Notes under the pieces: model-generated
Seen by the model: the letters and a program-made list of their open reading frames with translations, nothing else
The model's database searches: none
What the model was told of the DNA's origin: nothing
Shown: piece after piece, positions 26,422 to 35,422 of the stretch
Layout of the letters: each line of letters begins with the position of its first letter
How positions within the stretch are numbered: the stretch's first letter is position 1
From: Acinetobacter sp. B51(2017)
GTDB lineage: Bacteria; Pseudomonadota; Gammaproteobacteria; Pseudomonadales; Moraxellaceae
Direction of reading: 5' to 3'
Length of the DNA: 41,727 nucleotides
Assembly (NCBI RefSeq): GCF_003711395.1
Contig: NZ_PJRJ01000025.1
Location: 1-41,727 of the forward strand
Position numbers and translations under genes: made by a program

Positions 26422-27534
26422 ATGCGAAAAACAATAGGATGCTTGGTTGTGGCGATATTGCTCGCAGCTTGTCAACGGGAAGAGGCGCTAGAAAAAAATC
26501 AATGCAACGCAGATAGTGCCAAACAATTACTGATACAAAATTTAGAAAAAAACGTGCAACAACAATCTGTTTTATATCTGCAAGAGCTAACCAAAAATGC
26601 TGATCTACACATAGATTTGGCGCAATTACGCCAGCAATTATCAAGATGGCAATTTAACGTGACCGATGTGCGTACCGATCAAGCCGATGAAAAAACCACT
26701 AAGCTAGGTTGTATTACTACCTTAGTGGCCAAACTGCCGCCAGATATGTTAGTCGATGCCAATGCCACACGTGCCATCCGCGAACAGCCGACAGTCGCTC
26801 AGCAAGCGCTATTGGCCAATTTAGAATTAAATCATGTTCAAGCCTTGGTGCAGCTGCATTATGTGGTGCAACCAACCGATGATGGCAGCAAACTGTATGT
26901 CACTTTAGATAATCCCGAACCATTGGCGAGTTTTATTCGTGATGTGAGTCTAGATGCTTTACTGCGCATCCCTTTACAAGATGCCATTGCCGAGCAGCAA
27001 CAACAAGAACAGCAATATATCGAACAACAGCAACAGACCCAAGCTGCCTACCGCAATGTGTTGGCTGAAGAAGCTAAAAACCGCCGTGATGTGGCAAATC
27101 AACAAATTAATTTAGTTTGGAATGCCACGACGCCACAAATTCGCAAATACCTATTGCCTGAGCAGCGTTTATGGCTGAAAAAACGCAAACTCGAATGTGA
27201 ATTGGAAAGCCAAGACGCCGAGCAAGCGGAGGCTGCGTACTTTGATTGTGAAGCTAAAATGACACGGGCCAGAACACAACTTTTAAACAGCAAAATCCAA
27301 CAACTCGAGCAACAATTCGCACAAAGTGCAGAAGCACGCGCTGCTGCAGTACAGGTACGTGCCGAACAACAACAGCGTGCTGCGCAAGCGATCAAGCGGC
27401 AACAACAAGCAGATCAATTGGCGCGAGAGCGCCAAGAACAAGGCGCCTATGAAGCAGCGCGTTTAGAAGCGGAACGCATACGCATTGAGCGTGTAGTACA
27501 AGAGGCGCAAGGCGCTGCAGAAAAACAAGAGTAA
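26422..27534 (+). CDS. Coiled-coil lipoprotein with a DUF1311/LprI-like domain
   Basis: A 370-residue envelope protein. The signal peptide ends in lipobox LAAC (Cys about 17). Residues about 25-180 form a region with two cysteines (CNADSAKQLL and LGCITTL) that resembles the N-terminal part of other Acinetobacter lipoproteins. A Q-rich helix follows (about 190-215). Residues about 227-290 resemble the LprI/DUF1311 lysozyme-inhibitor fold (LVWNATTPQIRKYLLPEQRLWLKKRKLEC...YFDCEAKMTRARTQLL). The last 80 residues are a Q/A/R/E coiled coil. The DUF1311 call rests on pattern memory; function is unknown. Terminators and gaps isolate it as a single-gene unit. Confidence 0.75.
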   Translation: MRKTIGCLVVAILLAACQREEALEKNQCNADSAKQLLIQNLEKNVQQQSVLYLQELTKNADLHIDLAQLRQQLSRWQFNVTDVRTDQADEKTTKLGCITTLVAKLPPDMLVDANATRAIREQPTVAQQALLANLELNHVQALVQLHYVVQPTDDGSKLYVTLDNPEPLASFIRDVSLDALLRIPLQDAIAEQQQQEQQYIEQQQQTQAAYRNVLAEEAKNRRDVANQQINLVWNATTPQIRKYLLPEQRLWLKKRKLECELESQDAEQAEAAYFDCEAKMTRARTQLLNSKIQQLEQQFAQSAEARAAAVQVRAEQQQRAAQAIKRQQQADQLARERQEQGAYEAARLEAERIRIERVVQEAQGAAEKQE

Positions 27535-27660
27535 TTGTCGTCTATCAGGATTGACCATAAATCATACAATTATTTACATAGTCTAAAGAAAGCCTCTTTA
27601 CACTAAAAATGTAACTTAGATTACAAGTACAAAATAATCACAATAAAATGAGGTCTTGTT

Positions 27661-29172
27661 ATGTTAGATATCATTGAGGTACTCAAGCAGAAAGTCTCTG
27701 CGATGGTATTAGATGGTGAAAAAGACTATGTCGTGGAAAAAAATCAGGCATTAGGTGCTTTTTATCCGATTCTACTCGCATTACTGAAATCTAAGCCAGG
27801 CTTAATCCAAAGCTTGCAAAATCAGCTTAATCCAAGGCTTGCTGATCTGTTTAATGGCAATAGCGGTCTGAAACAGCAGTTATTACAGCATTTAAGTCCG
27901 ACTATTCCTGTGGATCAAACCGAAGCGACCTTAAACCGAGCCATTGCCCCAACTTTAAATGTACTTGAAAATGAAGCCGGTACCGCAGATGGCGATGGGA
28001 TTGCGCACTTTTTAAGTACCCAGTGGGCCAATATTCAACGCCATTTACCCACATGGGCATTACCAATTTTGACGGGTTTAGGTGTAAGCACTGCCACTGC
28101 ACAAAACGTACATCCAACGCCTACACCTGTGCAGCATCCTAAAGAAGAGAAGAAATCAGGGTTTTTACTGCCTTTGATCGCCTTTTTAATTCTCGCAGCA
28201 CTGTTGGCATTTTTATTTAAAGCCTGTAATGGTGATAAAAAAGTGGATCCTGCAACATCTGCGGCGACGCAAGCAGCAGCAACTGAAGCGGCACGTTTAC
28301 AGTTAAATACAGGTGCGACGGGTGATTTAGTCACTTGTCAGGTATATTTAAATAATCCGAAATACATGGATATTTTACAAAAAGAGGTGAAACAAATCTT
28401 TAATAACCCAACTGGCTGTGGTGCGGACAGTAACCCGATGTATGGCAATAATTTTGCTGATCAAGATTTGATTCCAACCGTCTTAAAGCATGTTAAGGGT
28501 GTACCAAATACCAACTTAGAGTGGCAAGGCGATAGACTGACCATTCAATCAGCGAATCCTGCTGATGCAGAAAACTTAGCTGCCAAAATCAATCCATTGC
28601 TGAAAAAAGTGAAACTTTCAGTATTGCCTGCTGTGGGCGCTATGGCTGCGAGCGATGCAGCAGCGCTGCCAGCCAGTACGCCTGCCGAAGTCGATCGCGC
28701 GATTAATGATAGTGTGACGCAAGCGGGTCAGGCTTTATCAAGTATTGACCGCAATAACGTGACGGCATTGGATATTGCTAGTGCTTTAAACTTGCAGATT
28801 ATAAACTTTGCTACCGCGTCAAGTGCGATTCCTGAAACCAATAAAGCCATCTTAGATCAAGCTGCTGAATTGATGAAAGGTGCACCGCATGTGGTATTAA
28901 CCGTAGAAGGTCATACCGATAGCATTGGCAACGCTGAATCCAACAAAACCTTGTCACTACAACGTGCTCAAGCCGTGGCCAAATATTTAGTGAGCCAAGG
29001 TGTTCAACCAGCTCAGCTCAAAGCGGTTGGTTTTGGTCAAGAAAAACCAGTAGCGGACAATGCCACTGAGGCGGGTAAATTTAAAAACCGTCGTATTGAG
29101 TTTAAAGTAGTAAATACCGAAACAGGTACAGTGCGTACAGTAGATGATCAAGGCGTTAAAAAACAGCCTTAA
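27661..29172 (+). CDS. Inner-membrane-anchored OmpA-domain protein
   Basis: A 503-residue protein without an N-terminal signal peptide. Residues 1 to about 163 are helical and polar. One strong transmembrane helix follows (about 167-187, LLPLIAFLILAALLAFLF) after a KEEKK cluster, so the N-terminus should be cytosolic and the rest periplasmic. Residues about 215-325 include a cysteine pair and a BON-like segment (LTIQSANPADAENLAAKI). The C-terminal OmpA-like peptidoglycan-binding domain (about 375-490) has INFATASSAIPE, VEGHTDSIGNAESNKTLSLQRAQAV, GFGQEKPVADN and NRRIEFKV, including the Asp/Arg pair that holds diaminopimelate. It probably tethers the inner membrane to the cell wall. GAGG precedes the ATG. 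Confidence 0.85.
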   Translation: MLDIIEVLKQKVSAMVLDGEKDYVVEKNQALGAFYPILLALLKSKPGLIQSLQNQLNPRLADLFNGNSGLKQQLLQHLSPTIPVDQTEATLNRAIAPTLNVLENEAGTADGDGIAHFLSTQWANIQRHLPTWALPILTGLGVSTATAQNVHPTPTPVQHPKEEKKSGFLLPLIAFLILAALLAFLFKACNGDKKVDPATSAATQAAATEAARLQLNTGATGDLVTCQVYLNNPKYMDILQKEVKQIFNNPTGCGADSNPMYGNNFADQDLIPTVLKHVKGVPNTNLEWQGDRLTIQSANPADAENLAAKINPLLKKVKLSVLPAVGAMAASDAAALPASTPAEVDRAINDSVTQAGQALSSIDRNNVTALDIASALNLQIINFATASSAIPETNKAILDQAAELMKGAPHVVLTVEGHTDSIGNAESNKTLSLQRAQAVAKYLVSQGVQPAQLKAVGFGQEKPVADNATEAGKFKNRRIEFKVVNTETGTVRTVDDQGVKKQP

Positions 29173-29187
29173 TCTGCCTTAGATAAA

Positions 29188-29215
29188 AAAGGACGAATTG
29201 CTTCGTCCTTTTTTT
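29188..29215 (+). terminator. Intrinsic terminator after the OmpA-domain gene
   Basis: GGACGAA (29191-29197) and TTCGTCC (29202-29208) with loop TTGC, A-run before and T7 after, form a strong terminator about 40 nt before the next start. Confidence 0.92.
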
Positions 29216-29255
29216 ATTGGCATGCTGTGAGAAATTTTACAATACCGAACAGATT

Positions 29256-30026
29256 ATGCGAATGAGTGTATTGGGTGCAGGACGCGTCGCCCACCATTTA
29301 GCCAAGGTTTTAGCCAAGCAGCATCAAGTTATAGATGTGTACAGTCGTAGGCTGAGTTCAGCACAGCAATTGGCACAGCAAGTAGGGGCAAATGCCATTA
29401 CACAAGTGCAAGCCTTAAACCCTGAGATTGACCTCGCGATTATTGCGGTGAGTGACCAAGCAATTCAAAGCGTGATCAGCGAAGTTGCGCCTTATTTAAA
29501 AGATGTGCTGATTGTGCATACCTCGGGTAGTACTCATCTGGATGTTTTAAGCCACATTCATCCGCGAGCCGGTGTATTTTATCCGTTACAAACTTTTAGT
29601 TTTGAAAGCCAAATTGATTGGGCCAATACACCACTGTTTATTGAAGCTAAACATGAGCAGGATCAAGCACAATTATTAGCTTTAGCCGATCAAATCAGTC
29701 AGCGTGTATATGCGTATAACTCAGAACAACGTTTAAGTTTGCATTTGGCTGCGGTATTTGCCTGTAATTTTAGTAATTCTTGTTTTGCGATGGCCAAACA
29801 AGTTCTCGATGCTCAGCAGGTTGATTTTAGTTTATTGTATCCACTGATGCGAGAAACAACGCATAAAGCCACTCAGCATGATCCGAAACAGGTGCAAACA
29901 GGGCCGGCCATACGCGGTGACCAACATATTTTAAATATGCATCAACAGATGCTGATGGGTGCCAAGCGTGAAGATTTGCAACAAGTCTATGCGCTCATGA
30001 GTCAGCAGATTCAACAGCAGCAATAA
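29256..30026 (+). CDS. Rossmann-like and DUF2520 domain protein
   Basis: A protein of about 256 residues. The N-terminal MSVLGAGRVAHHLAKVL is a dinucleotide-binding GxGxxxxxL motif (about residues 5-15). The alpha-helical C-terminal half, with HPRAGVFYPLQTF, AAVFACNFSNSCFAMAKQ and LMRETTHKATQHDP, matches the DUF2520 domain found with Rossmann folds in NADP-dependent oxidoreductase-like proteins (ketopantoate-reductase/F420-oxidoreductase superfamily). Substrate unknown. The frame is open to 29217, but the protein motif begins at the ATG at 29256 or 29262; neither has a strong ribosome-binding site. Confidence 0.85.
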   Translation: MRMSVLGAGRVAHHLAKVLAKQHQVIDVYSRRLSSAQQLAQQVGANAITQVQALNPEIDLAIIAVSDQAIQSVISEVAPYLKDVLIVHTSGSTHLDVLSHIHPRAGVFYPLQTFSFESQIDWANTPLFIEAKHEQDQAQLLALADQISQRVYAYNSEQRLSLHLAAVFACNFSNSCFAMAKQVLDAQQVDFSLLYPLMRETTHKATQHDPKQVQTGPAIRGDQHILNMHQQMLMGAKREDLQQVYALMSQQIQQQQ

Positions 30027-30063
30027 CAATAGGGGAGTCATCACTCCCTTTAAATTTTAAGCA

Positions 30064-30097
30064 TAAAAAAAGCCGAGATCAATGATCTCGGCTTTTT
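30064..30097. terminator. Bidirectional terminator between the DUF2520 gene and tRNA-Gly
   Basis: GCCGAGATC (30072-30080) and GATCTCGGC (30084-30092) make a 9-bp GC-rich stem with a 3-nt loop, A7 on the left and T5 on the right. It ends the minus-strand tRNA transcript and the plus-strand DUF2520 transcript. Confidence 0.93.
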
Positions 30098-30104
30098 CGT
30101 ATTC

Positions 30105-30180
30105 TGGAGCGGGAAAGGAGACTCGAACTCCCGACCCCAACCTTGGCAAGGTTATGCTCTACCAACTGAGCTATTCCCGC
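30105..30180 (-). tRNA. tRNA-Gly (anticodon GCC)
   Basis: On the minus strand a 76-nt cloverleaf is clear. The acceptor GCGGGAA pairs with TTCCCGC and is followed by the discriminator T and encoded CCA. The D-arm is AGCTCAGTTGGTAGAGC. The anticodon stem-loop has TTGCCAA in the loop, giving anticodon GCC, and the T-arm contains GTTCGAA. Both acceptor strands pair fully. A consensus promoter is directly upstream and a terminator directly downstream, so it is a stand-alone gene. Confidence 0.98.
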
Positions 30181-30190
30181 AATGAGGGCT

Positions 30191-30218
30191 ATTATAGAGC
30201 ATCAAAGTAGAATGTCAA
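30191..30218 (-). promoter_or_regulatory. Consensus sigma-70 promoter of tRNA-Gly
   Basis: On the minus strand TTGACA (complement of 30213-30218) and TATAAT (complement of 30191-30196) are both perfect consensus, separated by 16 nt, and sit 10 nt before the mature tRNA 5' end. A 10-bp inverted repeat (ATTATAGAGC 30191-30200, GCTCTATAAT 30220-30229) brackets the promoter. Confidence 0.9.
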
Positions 30219-30242
30219 CGCTCTATAATATCGAATGCTCAA

Positions 30243-31664
30243 TTAATCGGCACGACGCCATACTGTACCTTGACGGGTATCTTCTAAAACTACACCTTGA
30301 TCAAGTAAGCTTTGGCGAATTTCATCGGCACGCGCGAATTCTTTGGCTTTTTTAGCATCTTTACGTTGTTGAATTAAATCTTCAATTTGTTCAGGGCTTA
30401 AACCTAACGCGTCCTGACCAATATCTGATTTTAAGAATTCATCGACATCGTACTGCACTAAACCTAAAATATCGGTTAAGTGACGTAAAGTGGCATAAGC
30501 AATATGTGCTTGCTCAGCATTTTGCTCTTTCACTGCGGTATTTAAGGATTTGTTAATTTCAAATAATACGGCAATCGCTTCAGAGGTATTAAAGTCATCA
30601 CGCATAGCTGCATTAAAGCGCTCGACTAAAGTTTCATCTAAGCTGCCAATGACTTCATTGCCATAAACGGCTTGATACGCTTTAAATGAGTGATAGAAGC
30701 GGGTTAATGTGGTTTTGGCTTCTTTTAAGGCAAAATCAGAGAAGTTGACTGGGCTACGATAGTGTGAAGACACGATAAAGTAACGAATCACTTCAGGGTG
30801 GAATTTGTCCATTACATCGCGAATGGTGAAGAAGTTACCGAGTGACTTCGACATTTTCTCGCCATCGACGTTAATAAAGCCGACATGCATCCAATAATTG
30901 ACATATTGTTCGCCTGTTGACGCTTCAGATTGCGCGATTTCATTTTCATGGTGCGGGAAAGTTAAGTCTGAACCACCGCCATGAATATCAAAATGGTTGC
31001 CTAAGCAGCAGGTTGACATGGCTGAACATTCAATGTGCCAACCCGGACGACCATTGCCCCAAGGTGACGCCCAAGACGGTTCATTTGCTTTGGCATGTTT
31101 CCATAACACAAAGTCAAATGGGTGTTTTTTCTCAACTTCAACATCCACGCGCTCAGATGCGCCAGCTTGCATGTCTTCGAGTTTACGACCAGATAAACGA
31201 CCGTACTTGGCAAATTTTTCCACTTGGAAATATACATCGCCATTGCTTGATGGATAGGCGGTGCCATTGTCTACCAAAGTGCCAATCATATTTTGCATTT
31301 GACCAATATAGTCAGTCGCGCGCGGTGCTTCATCTGGATGTAAGCAACCTAAATTTTCGGCATCTTCATTCATCGCTTGAATGAAGCGGTCGGTTAATTG
31401 CGTAATGGATTCGCCATTTTCATTGGCACGTTTAATGATTTTGTCGTCAATATCGGTGATATTGCGTACATATTTGACTTTCCAGCCCTGACTACGTAAG
31501 AAACGAATAATGTAGTCAAATGCAACCATGACACGCGCATGTCCAATATGACAGTAGTCATACACTGTCATACCGCAGACATACATGTCAATTTGCCCCT
31601 CAACACGGGGTACGAATTCTACTTTTTTGCGCTGCTCTGAGTTATAGAGAACAAATGGTTGCAT
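30243..31664 (-). CDS. cysS: Cysteine--tRNA ligase
   Basis: A 473-residue class I synthetase charging tRNA-Cys. The zinc-site cysteine and HIGH equivalent are in [23 protein letters not shown] (about 27-49). The remaining zinc ligands are in [13 protein letters not shown] and the [15 protein letters not shown] motif. KMSKSLGNF is the KMSKS loop (about 269). The C-terminal DALR-type helical and anticodon-binding region is complete. Length is normal. The ATG at 31664 is chosen to match the family N-terminus (MQPFVLYNS); an upstream start lacks better signals. It ends about 60 nt from the tRNA-Gly gene, leaving room for that gene's promoter, and is divergent from kdsD. Confidence 0.97.
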   Translation of the reverse strand: MQPFVLYNSEQRKKVEFVPRVEGQIDMYVCGMTVYDYCHIGHARVMVAFDYIIRFLRSQGWKVKYVRNITDIDDKIIKRANENGESITQLTDRFIQAMNEDAENLGCLHPDEAPRATDYIGQMQNMIGTLVDNGTAYPSSNGDVYFQVEKFAKYGRLSGRKLEDMQAGASERVDVEVEKKHPFDFVLWKHAKANEPSWASPWGNGRPGWHIECSAMSTCCLGNHFDIHGGGSDLTFPHHENEIAQSEASTGEQYVNYWMHVGFINVDGEKMSKSLGNFFTIRDVMDKFHPEVIRYFIVSSHYRSPVNFSDFALKEAKTTLTRFYHSFKAYQAVYGNEVIGSLDETLVERFNAAMRDDFNTSEAIAVLFEINKSLNTAVKEQNAEQAHIAYATLRHLTDILGLVQYDVDEFLKSDIGQDALGLSPEQIEDLIQQRKDAKKAKEFARADEIRQSLLDQGVVLEDTRQGTVWRRAD

Positions 31665-31893
31665 GGCTTTTTCAATAAAAATTAACAAAAAGATGCGCTA
31701 ATCATAACGTAACGCCCATTTTTCACAAAGTTTTCTAGGCTATTTTCCCAAACAGCGCAGTGATCTTGCAAAAAGCAAGCGATTTTAAAAATGCCATTTG
31801 CATAGATATGCTAAAATTTGCGAAAATTCATTTTTGCTGATACCCCCTGATACACGCTGTAGCGTGAAGGTTAAGACATTGAATCCACCAAAC

Positions 31894-32871
31894 ATGCCCA
31901 ATCTCGTCGACTTTGAACAAGTTGCCTTAGAAACATTAAAGATTGAAGAACAAGCCTTGCAAGTCTTAGCAAGCCAGATTGATGCACGTTTTACCCGTGC
32001 CTGCGAGATTATCTTGCAATGTCAAGGCCGCCTTGTGATCACAGGTATGGGCAAGTCAGGGCATATTGGGCGTAAAATGGCGGCAACCTTTGCCTCTACA
32101 GGGACACCGTCATTCTTTATGCATCCCGGTGAGGCAGGACATGGCGATTTAGGCATGTTAATGCGCGGTGATGTGCTCATTGCCATCTCAAATTCGGGCA
32201 AAAGCGATGAAATCATGATGCTGATGCCATTGATTAAGCATTTACAAGTGCCACTCATTACGATTAGTGGTGATGCATCTGGCCCAATGCCACAAAATGC
32301 CGATGTTGCGTTGACCTTGGGGAATATCACAGAAGCTTGCCCTTTAGGTTTAGCACCAACCTCAAGTACCACAGCAACCTTAGCTTTAGGTGATGCGTTG
32401 GCTGTGGCGCTGCTTGATGCGCGTGGTTTTACCGCTGATGATTTTGCGCGTTCGCATCCAGCGGGTGCCTTAGGTAAGCGTTTGTTATTGCATGTTAAGC
32501 ACTTAATGCATACAGGCAAAGACTTACCCAAAGTTTCACCAAGTACACCCATGAACCAAGTGTTGTATGAGATTTCTGACAAACGCTTAGGACTTACCAC
32601 GGTTGTGGATGAAAATGACACTTTATTGGGTATTTTTACCGATGGTGACTTACGTCGTTTAATTGATAAACAACAAGGCTTTGATGTGAATTTGCCGGTC
32701 TCTGAGGTGATGATTGCACATCCATCGACCATTTCGGCAGAGGCACGCGCAGTCGAGGCTTTAGAAAAATTGCGTGATAAAAAGATTAACCAATTTGTAG
32801 TAGTGAATGACGCCAATCAAGTGATTGGGGTCATTAGCATGCATGATTTAATTCAAGCTGGGGTAAATTAA
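31894..32871 (+). CDS. kdsD: Arabinose-5-phosphate isomerase
   Basis: About 325 residues; interconverts ribulose-5-phosphate and arabinose-5-phosphate, the first step of Kdo synthesis for LPS. The N-terminal SIS domain (about 30-190) shows GMGKSGHIGRKMAATFASTGT and SNSGKSDE; SHPAGALGKRLL follows. A pair of CBS domains lies at about 205-325 (GIFTDGDLRRL, IGVISMHDL). The start is uncertain: the ATG at 31894 matches the family length (328 in Escherichia coli) but lacks a good ribosome-binding site, while a TTG at 31879 has AAGG at 31867-31870 and would add five residues. The stop overlaps the kdsC start (TAATG). Confidence 0.94.
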   Translation: MPNLVDFEQVALETLKIEEQALQVLASQIDARFTRACEIILQCQGRLVITGMGKSGHIGRKMAATFASTGTPSFFMHPGEAGHGDLGMLMRGDVLIAISNSGKSDEIMMLMPLIKHLQVPLITISGDASGPMPQNADVALTLGNITEACPLGLAPTSSTTATLALGDALAVALLDARGFTADDFARSHPAGALGKRLLLHVKHLMHTGKDLPKVSPSTPMNQVLYEISDKRLGLTTVVDENDTLLGIFTDGDLRRLIDKQQGFDVNLPVSEVMIAHPSTISAEARAVEALEKLRDKKINQFVVVNDANQVIGVISMHDLIQAGVN

Positions 32872-33413
32872 TGGCTTCTTATATTTTGTTGGAACAAGCG
32901 CGTCACATTGAAGCCTTGGTACTGGATGTTGATGGGATCTTAAGTGACGGTTTTGTGACCTTAACCAATAGCGGTGATGAGATTAAATCCTTTGATATCC
33001 GTGATGGTTTAGGCATGAAGTTGGTACAACAAGCAGGTCTTAAAGTCATTATTATTACTGGTCGTAAAAGTCACATTGTTGAAAAACGCATGTCTGATCT
33101 TGGTGTGGATTTGGTCTATCAAGGTCGTGAAGACAAAGGTACAGCCTTACGCGAAGCATGTGCACAGCTTAATATCAAACCTGAAGATTGCTTATATATG
33201 GGTGATGATTGGCCAGATTTGTCTGCCTTTGCCATTGCAGGTATGAAAGTGACTGTACCGAATGGTCATTTAGAAGTGCGTCGCCGTGCTGATTTAGTCA
33301 CCCAAGCCTTTGGTGGCCGTGGTGCAGTACGTGAGATTTGTGACATGTTGTTAATGTCAAAAGGTGTATACGAAGAGTTACTTGAAAAATATACCGCAAT
33401 CCCACATAAATAA
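32871..33413 (+). CDS. kdsC: 3-deoxy-D-manno-octulosonate 8-phosphate phosphatase
   Basis: A 180-residue HAD-superfamily phosphatase that makes free Kdo from Kdo-8-phosphate. It is the capless C0 type and acts as a tetramer. The nucleophile motif is LDVDGILSDG (two Asp at about 18 and 20), motif II is IIITGRKS, the Lys is in EDKGTALR, and motif III is MGDDWPDLSAF. Its ATG overlaps the kdsD stop by one base, so translation is coupled. Length is typical (188 in Escherichia coli). Confidence 0.96.
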   Translation: MASYILLEQARHIEALVLDVDGILSDGFVTLTNSGDEIKSFDIRDGLGMKLVQQAGLKVIIITGRKSHIVEKRMSDLGVDLVYQGREDKGTALREACAQLNIKPEDCLYMGDDWPDLSAFAIAGMKVTVPNGHLEVRRRADLVTQAFGGRGAVREICDMLLMSKGVYEELLEKYTAIPHK

Positions 33414-33440
33414 TTCAACCGTTTAAGTGAAACCACAGCG

Positions 33441-33983
33441 ATGGATACTAAAGTTTTATACGTCGCAGCAGTTGTAGTTGCTGCTGTAAGTGGTGGTTAC
33501 TACTATTACAGCGGCAAAGAGCAAAAGCTGGCAGCCGATGCTGCACAAAGCATGACTTATTCTGCTGAGAATATTCATTTAACCCAAACCAATGAAGATG
33601 GGCAGTTATATGTCAAAGCCACAGTCGATCGACTGGAGCAAGACATGCAAAAGCAAACCGCGAATTTGGATAACTTAAATGCCTCTATGTATCAAAATGG
33701 AGAAGTTAACTCTACTTTTGCTGCAAAAAAAGCGCATAGTTATAATGACAATGAAAAAGTGGTACTTTCAGAACAGGTTTCGGCCAGCAAGATTTTAACC
33801 CAAGGTAAAATGCAGCTGGACACCACAGAATTGACCTTATATCCCCAAAGCCGCGATATCGAAACGGATAAAATGGTGATTGTGCAATCACCGCAAGCTG
33901 AATTTGTAAGCCAAGGTTTGAAAGCCAATTTAAATGAAGGGCAATACGAATTTTTTAATATTCGAGGAACGTATGAACCGTAA
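33441..33983 (+). CDS. lptC: LPS export protein LptC
   Basis: A 180-residue bitopic inner-membrane protein that takes LPS from LptB2FG and passes it to LptA. The N-terminal transmembrane helix (about 4-24) is followed by a periplasmic beta-jellyroll (about 35-175), with MTYSAENIHLTQTNEDGQLYVKA and the closing [24 protein letters not shown] matching the LptC/OstA-type fold. Sequence conservation of the family is low, but position between kdsC and lptA fixes the call. The 3' end overlaps the lptA start by 11 nt. Confidence 0.92.
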   Translation: MDTKVLYVAAVVVAAVSGGYYYYSGKEQKLAADAAQSMTYSAENIHLTQTNEDGQLYVKATVDRLEQDMQKQTANLDNLNASMYQNGEVNSTFAAKKAHSYNDNEKVVLSEQVSASKILTQGKMQLDTTELTLYPQSRDIETDKMVIVQSPQAEFVSQGLKANLNEGQYEFFNIRGTYEP

Positions 33984-34530
33984 TTTTCAGCAGAGTAGCA
34001 CATGGCTAAAAGCAGCTGTTCTTGGATTTGCCATGCTTACAGGTAGCACAGCATGGGCCTTGCCATCTGATCGTAATCAGCCAATTTCCTTGGTGGCAGA
34101 CCGCGGGAGCTTTAATGAAAAAAGTGGTGTGATGACCTATAGCGGTAACGTTGTGGTGGAACAAGGCACCATGAAATTACAAGCAGCATCCATTGTAGCC
34201 AATTTAAATGCTAAAAAAGAAATTAGCACCATTACGGCAACAGGCTCACCAGCACGTTTTCAGCAAAAACTAGAAGCCAATAAAGGCTTAGCCAAGGGTC
34301 AAGCCAATAAAATTGTGTATAACGCGGAAACTGGAATTTTGACCTTGTCTGGCAATGCGATGCTTGAGCAAGATGGCGCTAGCCTTAAAGGCGCGACCTT
34401 ACGTTATAGTATGAACAAAGGTGATATTGAAGCGATTGGTACGCCAAATAAAACTGGTTCATCTACAGGTCGTGTACAAATTATTATTCCACCATCGAGC
34501 ACTAAATCCTTCCCAGGAGCGCGTGACTAA
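33973..34530 (+). CDS. lptA: LPS transport periplasmic protein LptA
   Basis: A 185-residue protein that forms the periplasmic bridge carrying LPS from LptC to LptD. The signal peptide (about 1-29) ends TAWA-LP. The mature OstA-like domain has [25 protein letters not shown] and [23 protein letters not shown] typical of the family. The ATG at 33973 is chosen because AGGA at 33965-33968 precedes it and it gives a proper signal peptide; the frame is open 13 codons further upstream. It overlaps lptC by 11 nt and shares one base with lptB, so the operon is tightly coupled. Confidence 0.95.
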   Translation: MNRNFQQSSTWLKAAVLGFAMLTGSTAWALPSDRNQPISLVADRGSFNEKSGVMTYSGNVVVEQGTMKLQAASIVANLNAKKEISTITATGSPARFQQKLEANKGLAKGQANKIVYNAETGILTLSGNAMLEQDGASLKGATLRYSMNKGDIEAIGTPNKTGSSTGRVQIIIPPSSTKSFPGARD

Positions 34531-35270
34531 TGCCTAGTTCTCAGCCGCAAACCTTAACCATCAAGCATTTAGCCAAAAATTATAGTAAACGCTGGGTGGT
34601 CAAAGATGTGTCCTTTAGCATGCAAAGTGGGCAGATTGTAGGTTTACTCGGCCCCAATGGTGCGGGGAAAACCACCAGTTTCTATATGGTGGTTGGACTG
34701 GTGCGCATGGATAAAGGCGAAATTCATCTCGATCATCTCGATCTATCTGACTTGGCGATGCATGAACGTGCGCGTCAAGGCATTGGTTATTTACCGCAAG
34801 AAGCTTCGATTTTCCGCAAATTGACCATTTCGGAAAATATCATGGCGATTTTAGAAACTCGTAAAGATCTCAATAAAGAGCAGCGTAAGCAACGTCTGCA
34901 TGAGTTGTTAACAGATTTTAAAATCACCCATATCAAAGATTCTTTGGGAATGAGTGTATCTGGGGGGGAACGTCGCCGTGCTGAAATCGCACGAGCTTTA
35001 GCGGCTGATCCTAAATTTATGTTACTGGATGAACCCTTTGCTGGGGTGGATCCCATTTCGGTGGGTGATATCAAAGATATTATTACCACTTTAAAGGATC
35101 GTGGTATTGGCGTACTGATTACTGACCATAATGTGCGTGAGACTTTGGCGATCTGTGAGCGTGCTTATATTGTCAGTGAAGGTGCGGTCATTGCAGAAGG
35201 GACACCCAAAGATATCTTAGCCAATGAAAAAGTGCGGCAAGTGTATTTGGGCGAAGATTTTACCGTATAA
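34530..35270 (+). CDS. lptB: LPS export ABC transporter ATP-binding protein LptB
   Basis: A 246-residue cytosolic ATPase that powers LPS extraction by LptFG. Walker A is GPNGAGKTT (about 39-47), the Q-loop is in YLPQEASIF, the signature is VSGGERRR (about 147), Walker B is [13 protein letters not shown] (about 166) and the switch His is in ITDHNVRE. Length is standard (241 in Escherichia coli). It is the last gene of the kdsD-kdsC-lptC-lptA-lptB run; the rpoN that follows in many gammaproteobacteria is absent here, replaced by the type I secretion locus beyond a terminator. Confidence 0.97.
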   Translation: MPSSQPQTLTIKHLAKNYSKRWVVKDVSFSMQSGQIVGLLGPNGAGKTTSFYMVVGLVRMDKGEIHLDHLDLSDLAMHERARQGIGYLPQEASIFRKLTISENIMAILETRKDLNKEQRKQRLHELLTDFKITHIKDSLGMSVSGGERRRAEIARALAADPKFMLLDEPFAGVDPISVGDIKDIITTLKDRGIGVLITDHNVRETLAICERAYIVSEGAVIAEGTPKDILANEKVRQVYLGEDFTV

Positions 35271-35290
35271 ATAAAATTGTAAATAACTCG

Positions 35291-35320
35291 ACGACTGGTC
35301 TATGACTGGTCGTTTTTTTA
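35291..35320 (+). terminator. Terminator after lptB
   Basis: ACGAC (35291-35295) pairs with GTCGT (35309-35313), extended by GTC/GAC inside, and is followed by T7. The direct repeat GACTGGT occurs twice within it. Confidence 0.75.
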
Positions 35321-35422
35321 TGTATGATAGGAAAAACAAGTCCTTGAAAATAAAAAAACAAATATTTCTTTATAAACAAGGTAAAATACCCAAAAATATT
35401 AGCTCATTCATACTTATTGATT

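Noticed and set aside
30105..30180. tRNA-Gly as an integration site for a mobile element
   Set aside because: No integrase, direct repeat of the tRNA 3' end or foreign-looking block is seen on either side.
32022..32816. Long ORF antisense to kdsD (264 codons)
   Set aside because: Complementary shadow of a well-conserved gene; composition is typical of a reverse frame and no motif is recognisable.
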